A DNA stretch of 53,634 bases from Blattamonas nauphoetae. Taxonomy: Eukaryota; Preaxostyla; Oxymonadida. Below, one piece after another: positions 20,686 to 30,599 of this stretch. Under the pieces are notes generated by a model that saw nothing but the letters and a program-made list of their open reading frames with translations, was not told the origin of the DNA and did not search any database. Every line of letters begins with the position of its first letter. The first letter of the stretch is position 1. Location of the stretch: NCBI GenBank assembly GCA_033064195.1, contig JARBJD010000426.1, positions 1 through 53,634 on the forward strand, written 5' to 3'. A program made the translations under genes and the position numbers.

Positions 20686-20991
20686 ATGGCACCTGGTTGG
20701 TTATCAAAATTAGCAGGAGTCGGAAAAACAATTCTTCGTGTGGGAGCACCATTTCTGAATCTTATTCCCTTCGTTGGACCACTGATTTCTAAGATTGCAC
20801 AGACAGGAGTGGAGATGATACCCGATGTGAAATCGGATCAGCAAATCCATGCAGATAAGATGGCACAATATGAGCAAGCAATGAATGAAGGAAACACTGC
20901 AGTTGCGAGCAAACTCAGAGGAGAAATACTGAGACTGGAAGAAAAGCTGAAGCCAAAAACAAAGAAGAAGAAACTGAAAAAGTCTCGCTAG
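20686..20991 (+). CDS. MAPG protein 2 (Polinton B)
   Basis: Open frame of 101 codons after ATTTTTTTATTTTTCCT. N-terminal amphipathic helix (M-A-P-G-W-L-S-K-L-A-G-V-G-K), hydrophobic Gly/Pro segment (L-I-P-F-V-G-P-L-I-S-K), then a charged helix and a Lys-rich tail (K-K-K-K-L-K-K-S-R). The downstream spacer repeats part of the tail-coding region (AAAAAGTGAAAGAGAAATAA), suggesting that the ancestral stop lay further on, as in A. Confidence 0.72.
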   Translation: MAPGWLSKLAGVGKTILRVGAPFLNLIPFVGPLISKIAQTGVEMIPDVKSDQQIHADKMAQYEQAMNEGNTAVASKLRGEILRLEEKLKPKTKKKKLKKSR

Positions 20992-21060
20992 AGGCTTCGA
21001 ACCCCTTCAGAGAAAAAGTGAAAGAGAAATAAGCAATATTGTTTTTGTATTTTTGTTAAA

Positions 21061-22923
21061 ATGAACTCGCATTTAACACATCTGACAAACAAAAGAACAG
21101 GAGCATCATCATTGACTGGAAATACCACTGGAAGGATAGAATACACAAGAGATGACATGGGTCAAATACAACAGCAACTGATGTCCGAGCATCACATCAA
21201 TTACCTCATGAATGATGGCGCCCACAGTACTTCGATTCAAGAATTGAAACCATCAGAGAATTCACGCTTCTACAAAGGACAAGAGATAATCATTCCTCTG
21301 ACTGGTAATCAAGATATTTGTCAAATTGATGATTCATTCATTACGTTCACTATGACGGCGACATTGAAACTCAATAATTGGCAAACTACAGCTGGTAAAG
21401 TTGGATCGTACATGAATGAGAGAATCTTCATCTTCGTTGGACTCAAGCATTCTGCATCAATCTTTCGTGACCTTACTGTTCTTCACAACAATCAGAGAAT
21501 CATCAGCACAACAACCAATGATGTTTCAATGGAATCGCACATCTACAACATGATCAAACCGAAGAGTCAATTGGAGAATCGAAAACATTGTCACACACCT
21601 TGGCAGAATGCATGGAATCACGATGAATCAGTTGCTGGTGTTTATATTCCATTATCAGACTTCACAACGACGTCTGGAACAGGAGTATTCCAAGACAGTA
21701 TTGATGTGCTAATTCGTGTGTCGATTAATCTTGAAGATCTTCTCATTTTCTCAGGGATGACTGACTATCCAAAATGTCTCTTTGGCGATTTGAAATTGAG
21801 TGTGCACATGAATGAAGATGCGTTTGTTTGTTGTTCTGTAAATCCTGAACTCACTTTGAAAGATACCCTATCATCACTCGTAACTGGAACAGCTGCAGCG
21901 CCAACTATTAAAGCAGCAATTCTCAATTGTCTTCAACATCGTCCGTATTTCCTAACCAATCTTGTTACATCATGCACCAAGAACTATGTTCAAATTGGTC
22001 AATCATTTCAGCAACCAACAGTTACGAAAGACATAGTTTGCTCAACAGCCAATGTCGTCACAACAGAACCAGAATACGTGGATCAGTACATCTCATTAAA
22101 TGTCACAAACTATCGGATTGATGATGTGTATTGCATGAGTGCTGGATACAAAAGGAAAGATGGTACGATAAAGAATCTCATGGAGATGTATCAGACTCGT
22201 CCTGGAACAATTCCAGCAGAGAAAATCTCTTTCTATCCATTTCAGAAGGCACCAACAGCAACTGGAATTGATTGCACTCAACAGATGGTTCTCGTTAATG
22301 CTAAGGATATCATGCTTCTCTTCCGTCACTTCGACAATGAAGTCACTTGCTTCCACAATCCAATGCAGAAGAATATCCAAGTGAATCTACAAAACAGGTA
22401 TTATCCAGAACAACCAACCACAACTATTGGAGCTCGCTTCTATCAGTTTGCATTATCGACTCTCAATCTCGATTCGTACCTAGCTGTTCCTGATGACTTG
22501 GAGCGAGCATTAACGGATTCTCTCGTTGAAGAGAAACTCACTGGTGACGGAACATATCCAAAAGAAACAATGACAAAAGTTCGTCCAATTCATGACAATA
22601 CTGACTTCCTTTTGTGCTTCTCAACTCAACGAAGTGGATGTCCAACAAACTGTAATGATTCAATCAGTTCCAGAGGTACGAATGCAGCAGTCACATTGAG
22701 ATCTCAACCAATTTATCAAGGTAATCTTGACACACACTACAATGTTTACAATCCAAGTCAAAGTAGTGGTAATACGACAACAATTACTCATCCTCCAGCA
22801 CCGATCCTGGCAACTACTGCAACAACGTGGTGGGTATTACGATATAGTAATGGCGAACCTAAAGTTGAGTACTATCCTAATCACACATTGAAAGCGTTGC
22901 ACAAAGATTTAGGAATCATATAG
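21061..22923 (+). CDS. Major capsid-like protein, paralogue 1 (Polinton B)
   Basis: Open frame of 620 codons. Conserved blocks in order: G-Q-E-I-I-I-P-L-T-G-N (about 77-87), I-F-I-F-V-G-L-K-H-S (about 123-132), Y-P-K-C-L-F-G-D-L-K-L (about 236-246), G-T-I-P-A-E-K-I-S-F-Y-P-F-Q (about 381-394), V-T-C-F-H-N-P-M-Q, and an end block A-T-T-W-W-V-L-R. Size, beta-rich look and place in the virion cluster fit a double-jelly-roll capsid protein. Leader TTTTTGTATTTTTG. This copy looks whole. Confidence 0.75.
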   Translation: MNSHLTHLTNKRTGASSLTGNTTGRIEYTRDDMGQIQQQLMSEHHINYLMNDGAHSTSIQELKPSENSRFYKGQEIIIPLTGNQDICQIDDSFITFTMTATLKLNNWQTTAGKVGSYMNERIFIFVGLKHSASIFRDLTVLHNNQRIISTTTNDVSMESHIYNMIKPKSQLENRKHCHTPWQNAWNHDESVAGVYIPLSDFTTTSGTGVFQDSIDVLIRVSINLEDLLIFSGMTDYPKCLFGDLKLSVHMNEDAFVCCSVNPELTLKDTLSSLVTGTAAAPTIKAAILNCLQHRPYFLTNLVTSCTKNYVQIGQSFQQPTVTKDIVCSTANVVTTEPEYVDQYISLNVTNYRIDDVYCMSAGYKRKDGTIKNLMEMYQTRPGTIPAEKISFYPFQKAPTATGIDCTQQMVLVNAKDIMLLFRHFDNEVTCFHNPMQKNIQVNLQNRYYPEQPTTTIGARFYQFALSTLNLDSYLAVPDDLERALTDSLVEEKLTGDGTYPKETMTKVRPIHDNTDFLLCFSTQRSGCPTNCNDSISSRGTNAAVTLRSQPIYQGNLDTHYNVYNPSQSSGNTTTITHPPAPILATTATTWWVLRYSNGEPKVEYYPNHTLKALHKDLGII

Positions 22924-22957
22924 AGACAAAACTGTCAAAGAAAATATTGATATTGTA

Positions 22958-22969
22958 TTTTTTATTTTT
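22958..22969 (+). promoter_or_regulatory. Class I T-rich box before capsid paralogue 2 (B)
   Basis: TTTTTTATTTTT, 6 bases before the ATG at 22976, identical to A's box at 8785. Confidence 0.7.
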
Positions 22970-22975
22970 CTATAA

Positions 22976-24671
22976 ATGAGAAGTATCAGATCTAATCAAT
23001 CCAAACCAACATCGACATTAATTGAGCAAATCGAAGTGCAATCATATATGCCAAAACAATGGGATTCAGAACCTCATGTATATTCAATTCAGGAAGTGCA
23101 TCCTACAAATCCTCCCATGCCGTGCAGAATTGGAGACGAGATTGAAGTTCCACTGTGTTATGACGGTCATGATGTGACTGAGTTTTCGAAGAGTCATTTG
23201 CGAATAGATCTAACGATTACTGTTCCCTATACATATCCATCAGATGCAGATGCTTCAGAGTCAGCTGGATTGTACGGAATGTTCTACGTTTACAAATCAT
23301 CATCAGATGCCATTCGAGACATGAGACTGGTTGACAGGAAAGGAAACATTATTGATAATACACTCCAGAATAATCACGTTCACGAATCATTTCTGTATCA
23401 CACTTTCAAGTCGTATGAAGAGAAAAACAACAGGAAGCATTGTTACAGTCTATTTGAAAATGTTCAGAGAATGGATCCAAGTGTGTGTGGATTCTACTAT
23501 GTTCCAACACGCACTGGGATGAAAAAAAACGTACACTGCAACGATTCCACTGGTAATTCCGTTTGTGAATCTCCTTCCACTGAGTACCTTTGATCAGTAT
23601 CCAAATTCGATTTTTGGTAATCTACGATTGAGATTTCATTTAACCACTGATTCGCTTGTATATTGTCCCATTCGAACTTCAACTGTTGTAAGAAAAACAC
23701 TTGAGATGACGAAAGATCGATATCCAGATAAAGACGAGCCTCGTCTCGCACCAGAAGGACAAATGAGTCTCATGTTCGATGGAGAATGCTCTTCTTTGAC
23801 TCAGGAATTTACACAAATTGGTAATCCAATACTTCAATTCGATGACAATATAATGCCTTCTGTGAATTCATTTTCCATTTCATATATCAAAACCAAATCC
23901 TTCACAGCCACTGTTCTTTCATCTTCGATAGATACAGTGTCTTCGATTTGTTACGGATATCAAATCACTGATGCAACGAAGCAGTCACTCTTCAACACAT
24001 ATTCAAAGACTCTGTATGTCCTGAAAGCTGAAAGAATAGATACTCAATCATTTCAATCACAAGCAACAGCAATGGGAGTGAGATCAAACATCAGTACCAA
24101 ACTCAACAATCTCATGAATCTGATGTGCTTATTCCCTGAAAGACCAAATGAATGCACAGTCTTCAGAAATCCTCACTATGTCGGTCAATTCGAAATGCTT
24201 GGATCCAACTTTTCCAATTTCCCGATGTCAACACTCTCGCCAGAGTTCTATCAAATGATGATGGTGAATGGTGATTTTATCGGTTGTTCCGCGACGGAAG
24301 AGTTTGAGAATTCTATTTGTACCCCTCGCAATTCTACCTGTTTTGGAAAGGAGTTCAAGAGAACCAGAGCAGTAACGGATGCTACTAGTTTCACTTTCAT
24401 GGTTCCAACAGATCGAAGTGAAATTGCTGGTGGTGAAGAGGGTATTTCAACAGCAGAATCAGTGAATATCGTCTACAGAGGAACACCAATCAATCAGGGA
24501 GAACTTGATCCATATTTCACATCAACTCCTGAAGGTCCCCCTCCACCAATTCTCGCACTACATCAAGCAACATACTGGCTGTTCTGGATTGAGAATGGAC
24601 AACCACGAGTGCGATATGTCATTGATCGTCGACTCCAAGAAGCATATGAGGAAGTGAAGAGAGGTTCTTAA
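22976..24671 (+). pseudogene. Major capsid-like protein, paralogue 2 (Polinton B)
   Basis: Counterpart of A 8803-10485, with the same ordered blocks (E-V-P-L-C, K-S-S-S-D-A-I-R-D, F-G-N-L-R-L-R-F, A-E-R-I-D-T-Q-S-F-Q, P-P-P-I-L-A-L-H-Q-A-T-Y-W). The variable loop between the first and second halves (around residues 240-300) differs strongly from A while both flanks are kept, as expected for surface loops of capsid proteins. Broken, about one break. Confidence 0.72.
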
Positions 24672-24709
24672 GAATCAAATATGATATTATATTTTTGTAG
24701 AAAACGGTA

Positions 24710-25153
24710 ATGGTGAAGCGTTACTTCTCAATTCAGAATTCTCACACTGCTCAACTCCCTCCTGATTTTTCTAATTCCAGCAATCAAAAATATGTTCACT
24801 TCCTCGACTGTAAACTCATCCATGTGAGTGAAGAGATTACTGGTTCAACAATAGTGATTTCAAAAGACATTCCTCAGCACATCACAATCCATGGTGACTG
24901 GATCCAGACAGATGCATTCAACGACTCGTTTGTTGCTTTCTGTAATGATTAGATTGCAAAGCGAAAGAAGTGGGAATTCAACACTCGACAATCAATTGTG
25001 AAGATCTGGTTCAAAGACAGTTCTGGTGAGTCAATCGAGATGGAAACAACCGAGACAATCAATGGAAAAATAATCAAAGAGTACTATGAATTTCTGGTTG
25101 ATCTCATGTTGGAATATTTGTCAGTGAGTTTTATTTTTGTATTAGTTCATTGA
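24710..25153 (+). pseudogene. Small conserved protein downstream of capsid genes (Polinton B)
   Basis: Counterpart of A 10528-10938, beginning M-V-K-R-Y-F-S-I-Q-N-S-H-T-A. Its 3' end overlaps the convergent spike gene by about 20 bases. The leader is ATTATATTTTTGTAG, a weak form of the class I box. Broken, about one break. Function unknown. Confidence 0.55.
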
Positions 25154-25982
25154 TGATTGTCTGTTGTTGTCCGACGATAGAGGATAATTCCTGAATGGCT
25201 TTGATACAGAAACAAGAGAGTTCTGCATAATCAACTTGAAGACAATCTGGATTAGAATCATTCACGACCTCTGGGAATATCTCTTGGATCTGTTGTGCAA
25301 TCACACCAATGTGTTTCTTCTCACTCTCCTTCTTCAAGCATTCACATTTCTCTTTGCAGTTCTTCAAGTGTTCTTCATCTGTCTCATTGTTCATTTGCTT
25401 TGTCACTTTGTTGATCTTCGAGTCGAATGTGTTGAATTGGTACTGCACGATTTCCACTTTATTCAGTTGTTCAAGAACATCGGGGTAAGGTTCAATGTTT
25501 CTTTTGACTCTTCTGTCTGACAGCTGAGAAAAACTTCCTGTTGTGGATATTGAAAACACTCCTGAACCAGTGTCCTCATCGTAATAATACAAAGCTGGTT
25601 TGTCACAGGGAGACCACATGAGAATTCCATCACCATTGAACTGAATTCCTGAAGTTTCTGCTAGTGATTGTGATATTGAAATTCCAGATGAAAATGTTGA
25701 TGATGGATATGTTCCAGGATACTTCGGAAGTGATCCCTCTGATATGTTCCACCTCGCTCCATTCACATTGATCAATCCTCCAATTGTTGGTGTCGCAATA
25801 CCAGCTGAACAAGTGATCGATCCATTTGTTGAAACAACGTTTTGGATTGAGGATGTTGCTGTCTTGTGTGCTTCTGTTGTCTTCTGAAGTGAGTCAATCA
25901 CTACCGAATTCTCGTTGGTTGTTGAGAGATTGTGATCAATCATTTTCTCAATCATTTGTGAATTGGATTTTTGTCGATTCAT
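25131..25982 (-). CDS. Spike/fibre protein with S74 intramolecular chaperone (Polinton B)
   Basis: About 283 codons from the M-N-R-Q methionine; an upstream ATG at 26000 would add six residues. A Ser/Thr/Gly-rich beta region (about 50-145) leads into the S74 chaperone domain. The motif L-S-D-R-R-V-K-R-N-I-E carries the expected Ser (about 155) and Lys (about 160) of the self-cleaving dyad. Then come H-I-G-V-I-A-Q-Q-I-Q-E-I-F-P-E-V-V and V-D-Y-A-E-L. In phage tail spikes and some eukaryotic viruses this domain trimerises the fibre and cuts itself off. A Cys-rich charged insert (C-K-E-K-C-E-C-L-K) lies inside the domain. A T-rich box (TTTTTTATTTTCT) precedes it on the reverse strand. A lacks this gene. 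Confidence 0.88.
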   Translation of the reverse strand: MNRQKSNSQMIEKMIDHNLSTTNENSVVIDSLQKTTEAHKTATSSIQNVVSTNGSITCSAGIATPTIGGLINVNGARWNISEGSLPKYPGTYPSSTFSSGISISQSLAETSGIQFNGDGILMWSPCDKPALYYYDEDTGSGVFSISTTGSFSQLSDRRVKRNIEPYPDVLEQLNKVEIVQYQFNTFDSKINKVTKQMNNETDEEHLKNCKEKCECLKKESEKKHIGVIAQQIQEIFPEVVNDSNPDCLQVDYAELSCFCIKAIQELSSIVGQQQTIINELIQK

Positions 25983-26160
25983 TTCTGTTTGCTCTTTCAT
26001 AGAAAATAAAAAATGGCAATCCCTCTTGAACATACGTCACCGGCACATTATTTCTGACATACTCAGAGACTAGCGAACAGTTCTCTTCTCTCATTGATTC
26101 AATTAATGCTTGTTCTGAACATACTCGACGTCTTTCGCTGTACATCGCAGTTGGATTCAT
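25948..26160 (-). CDS. Short relative of the C repeat protein (Polinton B)
   Basis: 70 codons, overlapping the spike gene's leader. The segment L-I-E-S-M-R-E-E-N-C-S-L-V-S-E-Y resembles F-I-E-S-L-H-S-E-N-C-E-L-V-D-E-Y in C's gene at 38912, followed by V-T-Y-V-Q-E-G. Only one repeat unit is present, so this is probably a shortened copy. The start codon has a class II-type leader (CTTTTTTAATTTGTATTAA). Role unknown. Confidence 0.5.
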   Translation of the reverse strand: MNPTAMYSERRRVCSEQALIESMREENCSLVSEYVRNNVPVTYVQEGLPFFIFYERANRNESTKIQFTND

Positions 26161-26190
26161 TTAATACAAATTAAAAAAGTCAGAATTAGA
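26161..26190 (-). promoter_or_regulatory. Class II-type promoter before 25948-26160
   Basis: On the reverse strand: TCTGACTTTTTTAATTTGT followed by ATTAAATG. It matches the core of the boxes at 38868 and 28676. Confidence 0.5.
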
Positions 26191-27319
26191 TTTTCTTTCG
26201 TTGGTTTCTCAGTTTTGGTTTTGTCCCCTGAAATGAGGATCAATGGGTTCGAACACTCATTTCTCAAGAGAGCTTGTTTCGTTCTGATTCTGTGCGTTTT
26301 GGATTCTTCTGGTGCTCAGGATCATCGTGGGATGCTCCGTTTTTTGAAGATTTTGGACTTTTGCAGAGTTATTTGAGGTTTCATAACCGGGTGCAGATCT
26401 CGGTAAAGGTATGCATTCTTCATCATATCAACCTCATTTTCTTCTTGTTTTAGACTTGTTTCAGCTGTTTTTGATCGAATTGTCACCTCATTCTCACTCA
26501 TTATTGTTTCATTTTTGGTCCCAATTCTATCTTCGTTTCCTCGTTGTTTATCCATAATATCCACTTCATTGATAGTTCGTTCGCTCAAACTTTTTCTCTG
26601 TAATTTCACACTAATTCTCGTTTACTGGATTTTCCGGACTTTTGCAGAGATCCGCCATTCAACGGCTCACTTCATATCTCAGTCTTTTTCCGGAAAACCC
26701 AACATTTTACACACTTTTTTGAATCATTTTTGTTGTTTTTAAGCGAAAAAGGACCAAACACAGACCTAATTTTCACTATTGGTGTCACATTTCACGTCAT
26801 TTTCACGATCGTCAATTTCCCTCTCAGTTTCATACTTGCCCGTTTCATTGTTGGTTCTTTCGCTTTCTTTTACTCTGTTTTTGAGAAAAAGTTGATGAAA
26901 AGTTGACTAAAATGATGTGCTAGTGAAGTGAGAACGGCCCACAAAATGGAAGTGAATTGAGGAAAATGAAGAGGAATGGTGAAGAGATCAAATGTGAAAT
27001 GGGGAGAGAAAGTGATGAAATGAAAGGGACTACAGTCGGTTTTGAAGTGACAAAAACGGTCAAAAGTTGTGAAGTGAAAACATGAAAAAGTGACTTTATG
27101 GGAGAACTATCCGACAAAATCTCCTCAAAATTTGAGCACACCTTACTCAGACCGTGAGAAAGAAGGATTTGTAACGAAATTCAGATTAAAAAATCCATAG
27201 TGTCAAAATGTTGGTGCAAGAGTGTCGTCAGAGGTGTGATCGAAGAACCGACAAAATGAAACTAATGAAATGCGCTATACGTCTCGCGTTGACTTATGTT
27301 CGTTAAAATGATGTAATAA
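26191..27319. other. AT-rich stretch without a supportable gene
   Basis: About 1.1 kb with short frames only. One charged 95-codon reverse frame (26322-26609) has no leader box and no relative in the window. The right part is rich in GTGAAGTGA/GAAATGAA units that resemble the outer edge of the inverted arm that follows. Confidence 0.5.
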
Positions 27320-27840
27320 CGGAGTAAATGAAGTGAAAGTAGTGAAATGTGAAAATTCATGAAAAAGTGTCCGAATGTAGAGGTGTCAAAAGTTTTCAGA
27401 GATGAATGACACCAAAAGGCGTCAACTACCGTTTTCACACCCAAAAACACCGAAAGACGACGAAAAGTGACCTAAAGGACATAGTCCTGAACGTCCATAC
27501 CTTTTCTAAAAAAATCTCAAAAAACGTGAAAAAAACCTCAATGGGTCGGATCAAACCAAAAATCTCAGAAGTGCTTTTTATCGAAAATCCTACCTTTCAA
27601 AATGATTTCCGTCGCAATCAAACGTATTTGAGCACAATTTGAGCCATAAAGGTGTCATAGTGGCGAAATCCGAACATCGACTTTTTCGTCACTTTTTCGA
27701 CATAAGTTCGGTACACAGCTCGACGAATTCTCAACCGATTTTGATCAAACCTCTTTTGATCGATGACCTCCTGTGTCCCCGAGATTTTAGATTTTTTTTC
27801 AGAATTTTTCGAAATGGTTATCATGTTGGATTTCAGTGAT
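27320..27840 (+). repeat. Left arm of a diverged inverted repeat
   Basis: Pairs with 29550-30070 in reverse orientation. Shared landmarks include GGTGTCAAAAG, ACACCAAAAGGCGTCA, GGGTCGGATCAAAC, TCTCAACCGATTTTGATCA and TTCGAAATGGTT. Identity is moderate by eye, so the arms are old or were never identical. The arms may extend further outward, but similarity fades. Confidence 0.7.
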
Positions 27841-27895
27841 TTGTGGAAAACAAGGAAAAACCACCAAAAAATGACGACAAAAATAGGTCAACGAT

Positions 27896-28675
27896 TTATG
27901 ATTGTTTCTGACGATCGTCCAAATATCTCTTCACTTTACTTGCGAGCGTTGTATTCAGTGATTTCGATAATCTGTGAACTACAAGAGCTTCAAAGAAACA
28001 CATATTGTCGAATTTCAGGATTCCATTGTCATCACCGAATTGAACTGGTTTGCCTTTATCGAATCCGATGAAGAGAACAAAATTTACATCGTAAAATTCA
28101 AACCAGAGTAGTTTCGCAATGTGACATACAATGTCATTTCGCATAATCTTATTCAGAATTCCTGTCGTGAATGTTGTAAGCTGTTTCTCAGGAATAGATT
28201 TCCAATCAACTGGTTCCGCTTTATATTTGGTGAATTCTTCAAGAAGCTGATCATATTTAGTTGTCCCAGGAATGAGTTCAATATTTTTCTCATCACAGAA
28301 TCGAATGAGATCGAGTGCGATGAGATGTTGAAGTTCTATGACTTCGATACATCTGTACACGTACATTGCATATTCATCAAGATGAAAATTGAAACCATAC
28401 ATGAGATTCAGTAGTTTCGTTAAAGAATCCATTCCAATGAGACCAATCATAACCAACTTGTCATGATTGTATTTTAGTCGTGGGAAAACATCTGAAATGA
28501 ATTTAGTAACTTTTTCTGTCGTGTGAGGAGGTTTACAGCCAAGCTTATTCAGTTCACTTTGCAATTCCTTCCAGAGTGCATCACGAGTCTGGAATGGATT
28601 TGCATGAATATTTAATCGAAGAATTGCTCCAGCAATTTGGTCTTTCGGTTGATTCTTGAATGAGTTGCTTGTCAT
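27896..28675 (-). CDS. 259-aa protein of unknown function with class II leader
   Basis: Open frame of 259 codons. N-terminal ~50 residues are polar and helical; the middle (L-V-M-I-G-L-I-G-M-D-S-L-T-K-L-L-N) and the section around V-I-E-L-Q-H-L-I-A-L-D-L-I are hydrophobic helices, without the length of clear membrane spans. The C-terminal part (F-V-L-F-I-G-F-D-K-G-K-P-V-Q-F-G-D-D-N-G) looks beta-hairpin-like. I recognise no family. The leader (CCAATTTTTTAATTC, then TATATAAAATG) closely matches C's terminal gene, so I assign it to the Polinton gene set even though it lies between inverted arms. Confidence 0.65.
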   Translation of the reverse strand: MTSNSFKNQPKDQIAGAILRLNIHANPFQTRDALWKELQSELNKLGCKPPHTTEKVTKFISDVFPRLKYNHDKLVMIGLIGMDSLTKLLNLMYGFNFHLDEYAMYVYRCIEVIELQHLIALDLIRFCDEKNIELIPGTTKYDQLLEEFTKYKAEPVDWKSIPEKQLTTFTTGILNKIMRNDIVCHIAKLLWFEFYDVNFVLFIGFDKGKPVQFGDDNGILKFDNMCFFEALVVHRLSKSLNTTLASKVKRYLDDRQKQS

Positions 28676-28715
28676 TTTATATAGAATTAAAAAATTGGAA
28701 AAAAAATAAAACGAG
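28676..28715 (-). promoter_or_regulatory. Class II promoter before 27896-28675
   Basis: On the reverse strand: GTTTTATTTTTTTTCC, AATTTTTTAATTC, TATATAAAATG. Nearly the same as 38881-38914. Confidence 0.6.
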
Positions 28716-28980
28716 ACCGTTTTGAGTGTATTCTGATGAAGGTGATAAATGACCTTAATTTTTGAAATAGACCAAAAACTTACTTCAAAATTGACACTTT
28801 AGAATGAGGTTGTTTTTTGGACTAAATTTTGAAAATAACTCCCAAAATTTGACACTTCTAAAATTCATTGAGGATTCTGAATACAAGATTCAAAATTGGT
28901 TCAATCGGCATGGAGATCAAGATATCAATTTCTATTCCGAGACCACAAATAATTACTTTCGTCTCTATAACTACTAATGT

Positions 28981-29202
28981 TCAGAAGTAACATTGCCGAA
29001 ATGACTTGTGACGAAGAAAAAAGTGGGACTTGATGGGTTTTAGTCGATTTGCTTGATGGGTTACAGTCGTTCCCGTGCTTTTGTTGTTCACCAGAGTGAT
29101 GTACAAGAGGCACAAAAGTTTAAGGGCCGCAATAAGTTCGTCTTCGGTGTCTTCTTTGTCAAATTCTTCGATCGGGACAACGGCCACTTCGAATTCATCC
29201 AC
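28981..29202 (-). other. Short acidic frame, possible transposase remnant
   Basis: A 73-codon frame starting M-D-E-F-E-V-A-V-V-P with an acidic helix E-D-T-E-D-E-L-I-A-A-L-K-L-L. PIF/Harbinger transposases often begin with a similar acidic, Leu/Ala-rich helix, but the usual downstream blocks are not visible. It lies between the inverted arms. Weak; it may be non-coding. Confidence 0.2.
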
Positions 29203-29549
29203 AAACGTTCTTCAGTCTATTCCACTGTAAAGAGTGAATCCTTCCTTTTATTTGATTGTTTCTGGCATTCTATGATAAGCGGAAAGAGAAGGGCTCGTAG
29301 CAAAGAAGAAGAACAGAGAACCACATTGAAATAGTCGTTGAAATCAGAAACGAAAAGTCAATTCCGATTGCCCATTTCTAAATCTTGTATTAAAAGGAAT
29401 TTAGGCCATTTCAATGATGCCAATATTTGACCTAAATTCCAGAAATATGTCCAACATTTTGACCTCATTTTAAGCGTCAATTTTGAAGCAAATTTTTGTC
29501 ATATTCCAAAAATGTTGTCACTTTTTTCGATGTTTTTTCACTTTTGAAC

Positions 29550-30070
29550 TCGAATAAAGTGAATCCAACTTGAGAACCACTTCGAAAAAAATCGAAAAAA
29601 TTCTAAAATGTCGAGGACGATGTGAGTCATCGATCAAAACAATCGTGATGAAAATCGGTTGAGAATTCGTGGAACTACGTACCGAACTGTGGCCAAAAAA
29701 GTGTCGAAAAAGTTGATGCTCATACTTCACCACTATGAACCGCTATATCTCCAAAACACATTTTTTCTGACTCCACATAATTAGTTCATCATTTTGGATG
29801 GGGAGATTTTTGCGAAAAAACACTTTCGAAAAAAAAGTTTGATCCGACCCACCATGATTTGGTTGAATTTCTCCGCTTTTCAAAAAATGTGTATGCGACT
29901 TCTCCATTATCATTTTTAGCTCAGCATTCGTCTCCGTATGATGTTTTTACACTTCATTCTTCTCGGAAATGCCTTTTGGCGTCACTCCGATCTTTCACTT
30001 TTGACACATCATCGCTTTCACATTTTTTCCTCAATTTTCATTTTTTACGTTAGATCTTTCAAATTCTTCA
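29550..30070 (-). repeat. Right arm of the diverged inverted repeat
   Basis: Reverse partner of 27320-27840 (see landmarks there). The two arms enclose about 1.7 kb holding the 259-aa gene. Beyond this arm (30071-30540) the DNA is T-rich, with no gene I can support. Confidence 0.7.
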
Positions 30071-30599
30071 TATTTCCGCTGTTCCGACGCTTTTCCCAGA
30101 TTTTCTGTTCGACGACGTTCATAGTCGTCATTTTCTGAACACTCACTTTTTTCTCACTTTTCGTCACTTCGGAATTTTCAACCAGCGTTTTCTCATATCA
30201 CCACTCCTTCTACGCATTCTGAGAAGGAAGTGCTTGATTTTTGGTGAGTTTTTGATGACTCGTTTTTTCATATTGTTGGTTTTCGAGTTTTCGCTCTTTT
30301 CTCGTTCCCTTGTTTGTTTTATCAAAATCGCATTTCACCACGTTTCATTCCTCATTTCATTACTCACGTTTCTGATTTCTTTTTTACAATTCCACCGACA
30401 GTTTACTCCATTCGGAGAGTCCCACCCGACGGTTGGGCACTTTTTACTCACTTCACTTTCCTTCATTCTTCAACAAAATTTTTCAAATAGAGAACAAACA
30501 AAAGTCGGCGAAGTGCGAATCGAATTTTAAGAAACGATACTGAACAAAAACGAGACAAACAACAACGAAGTGCCATTTGTGGTACAATACTGAATCTTA

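Noticed and set aside
26322-26609. Charged 95-codon reverse frame
   Set aside because: No leader box, no homologue in A or C, composition close to that of the surrounding repeats.
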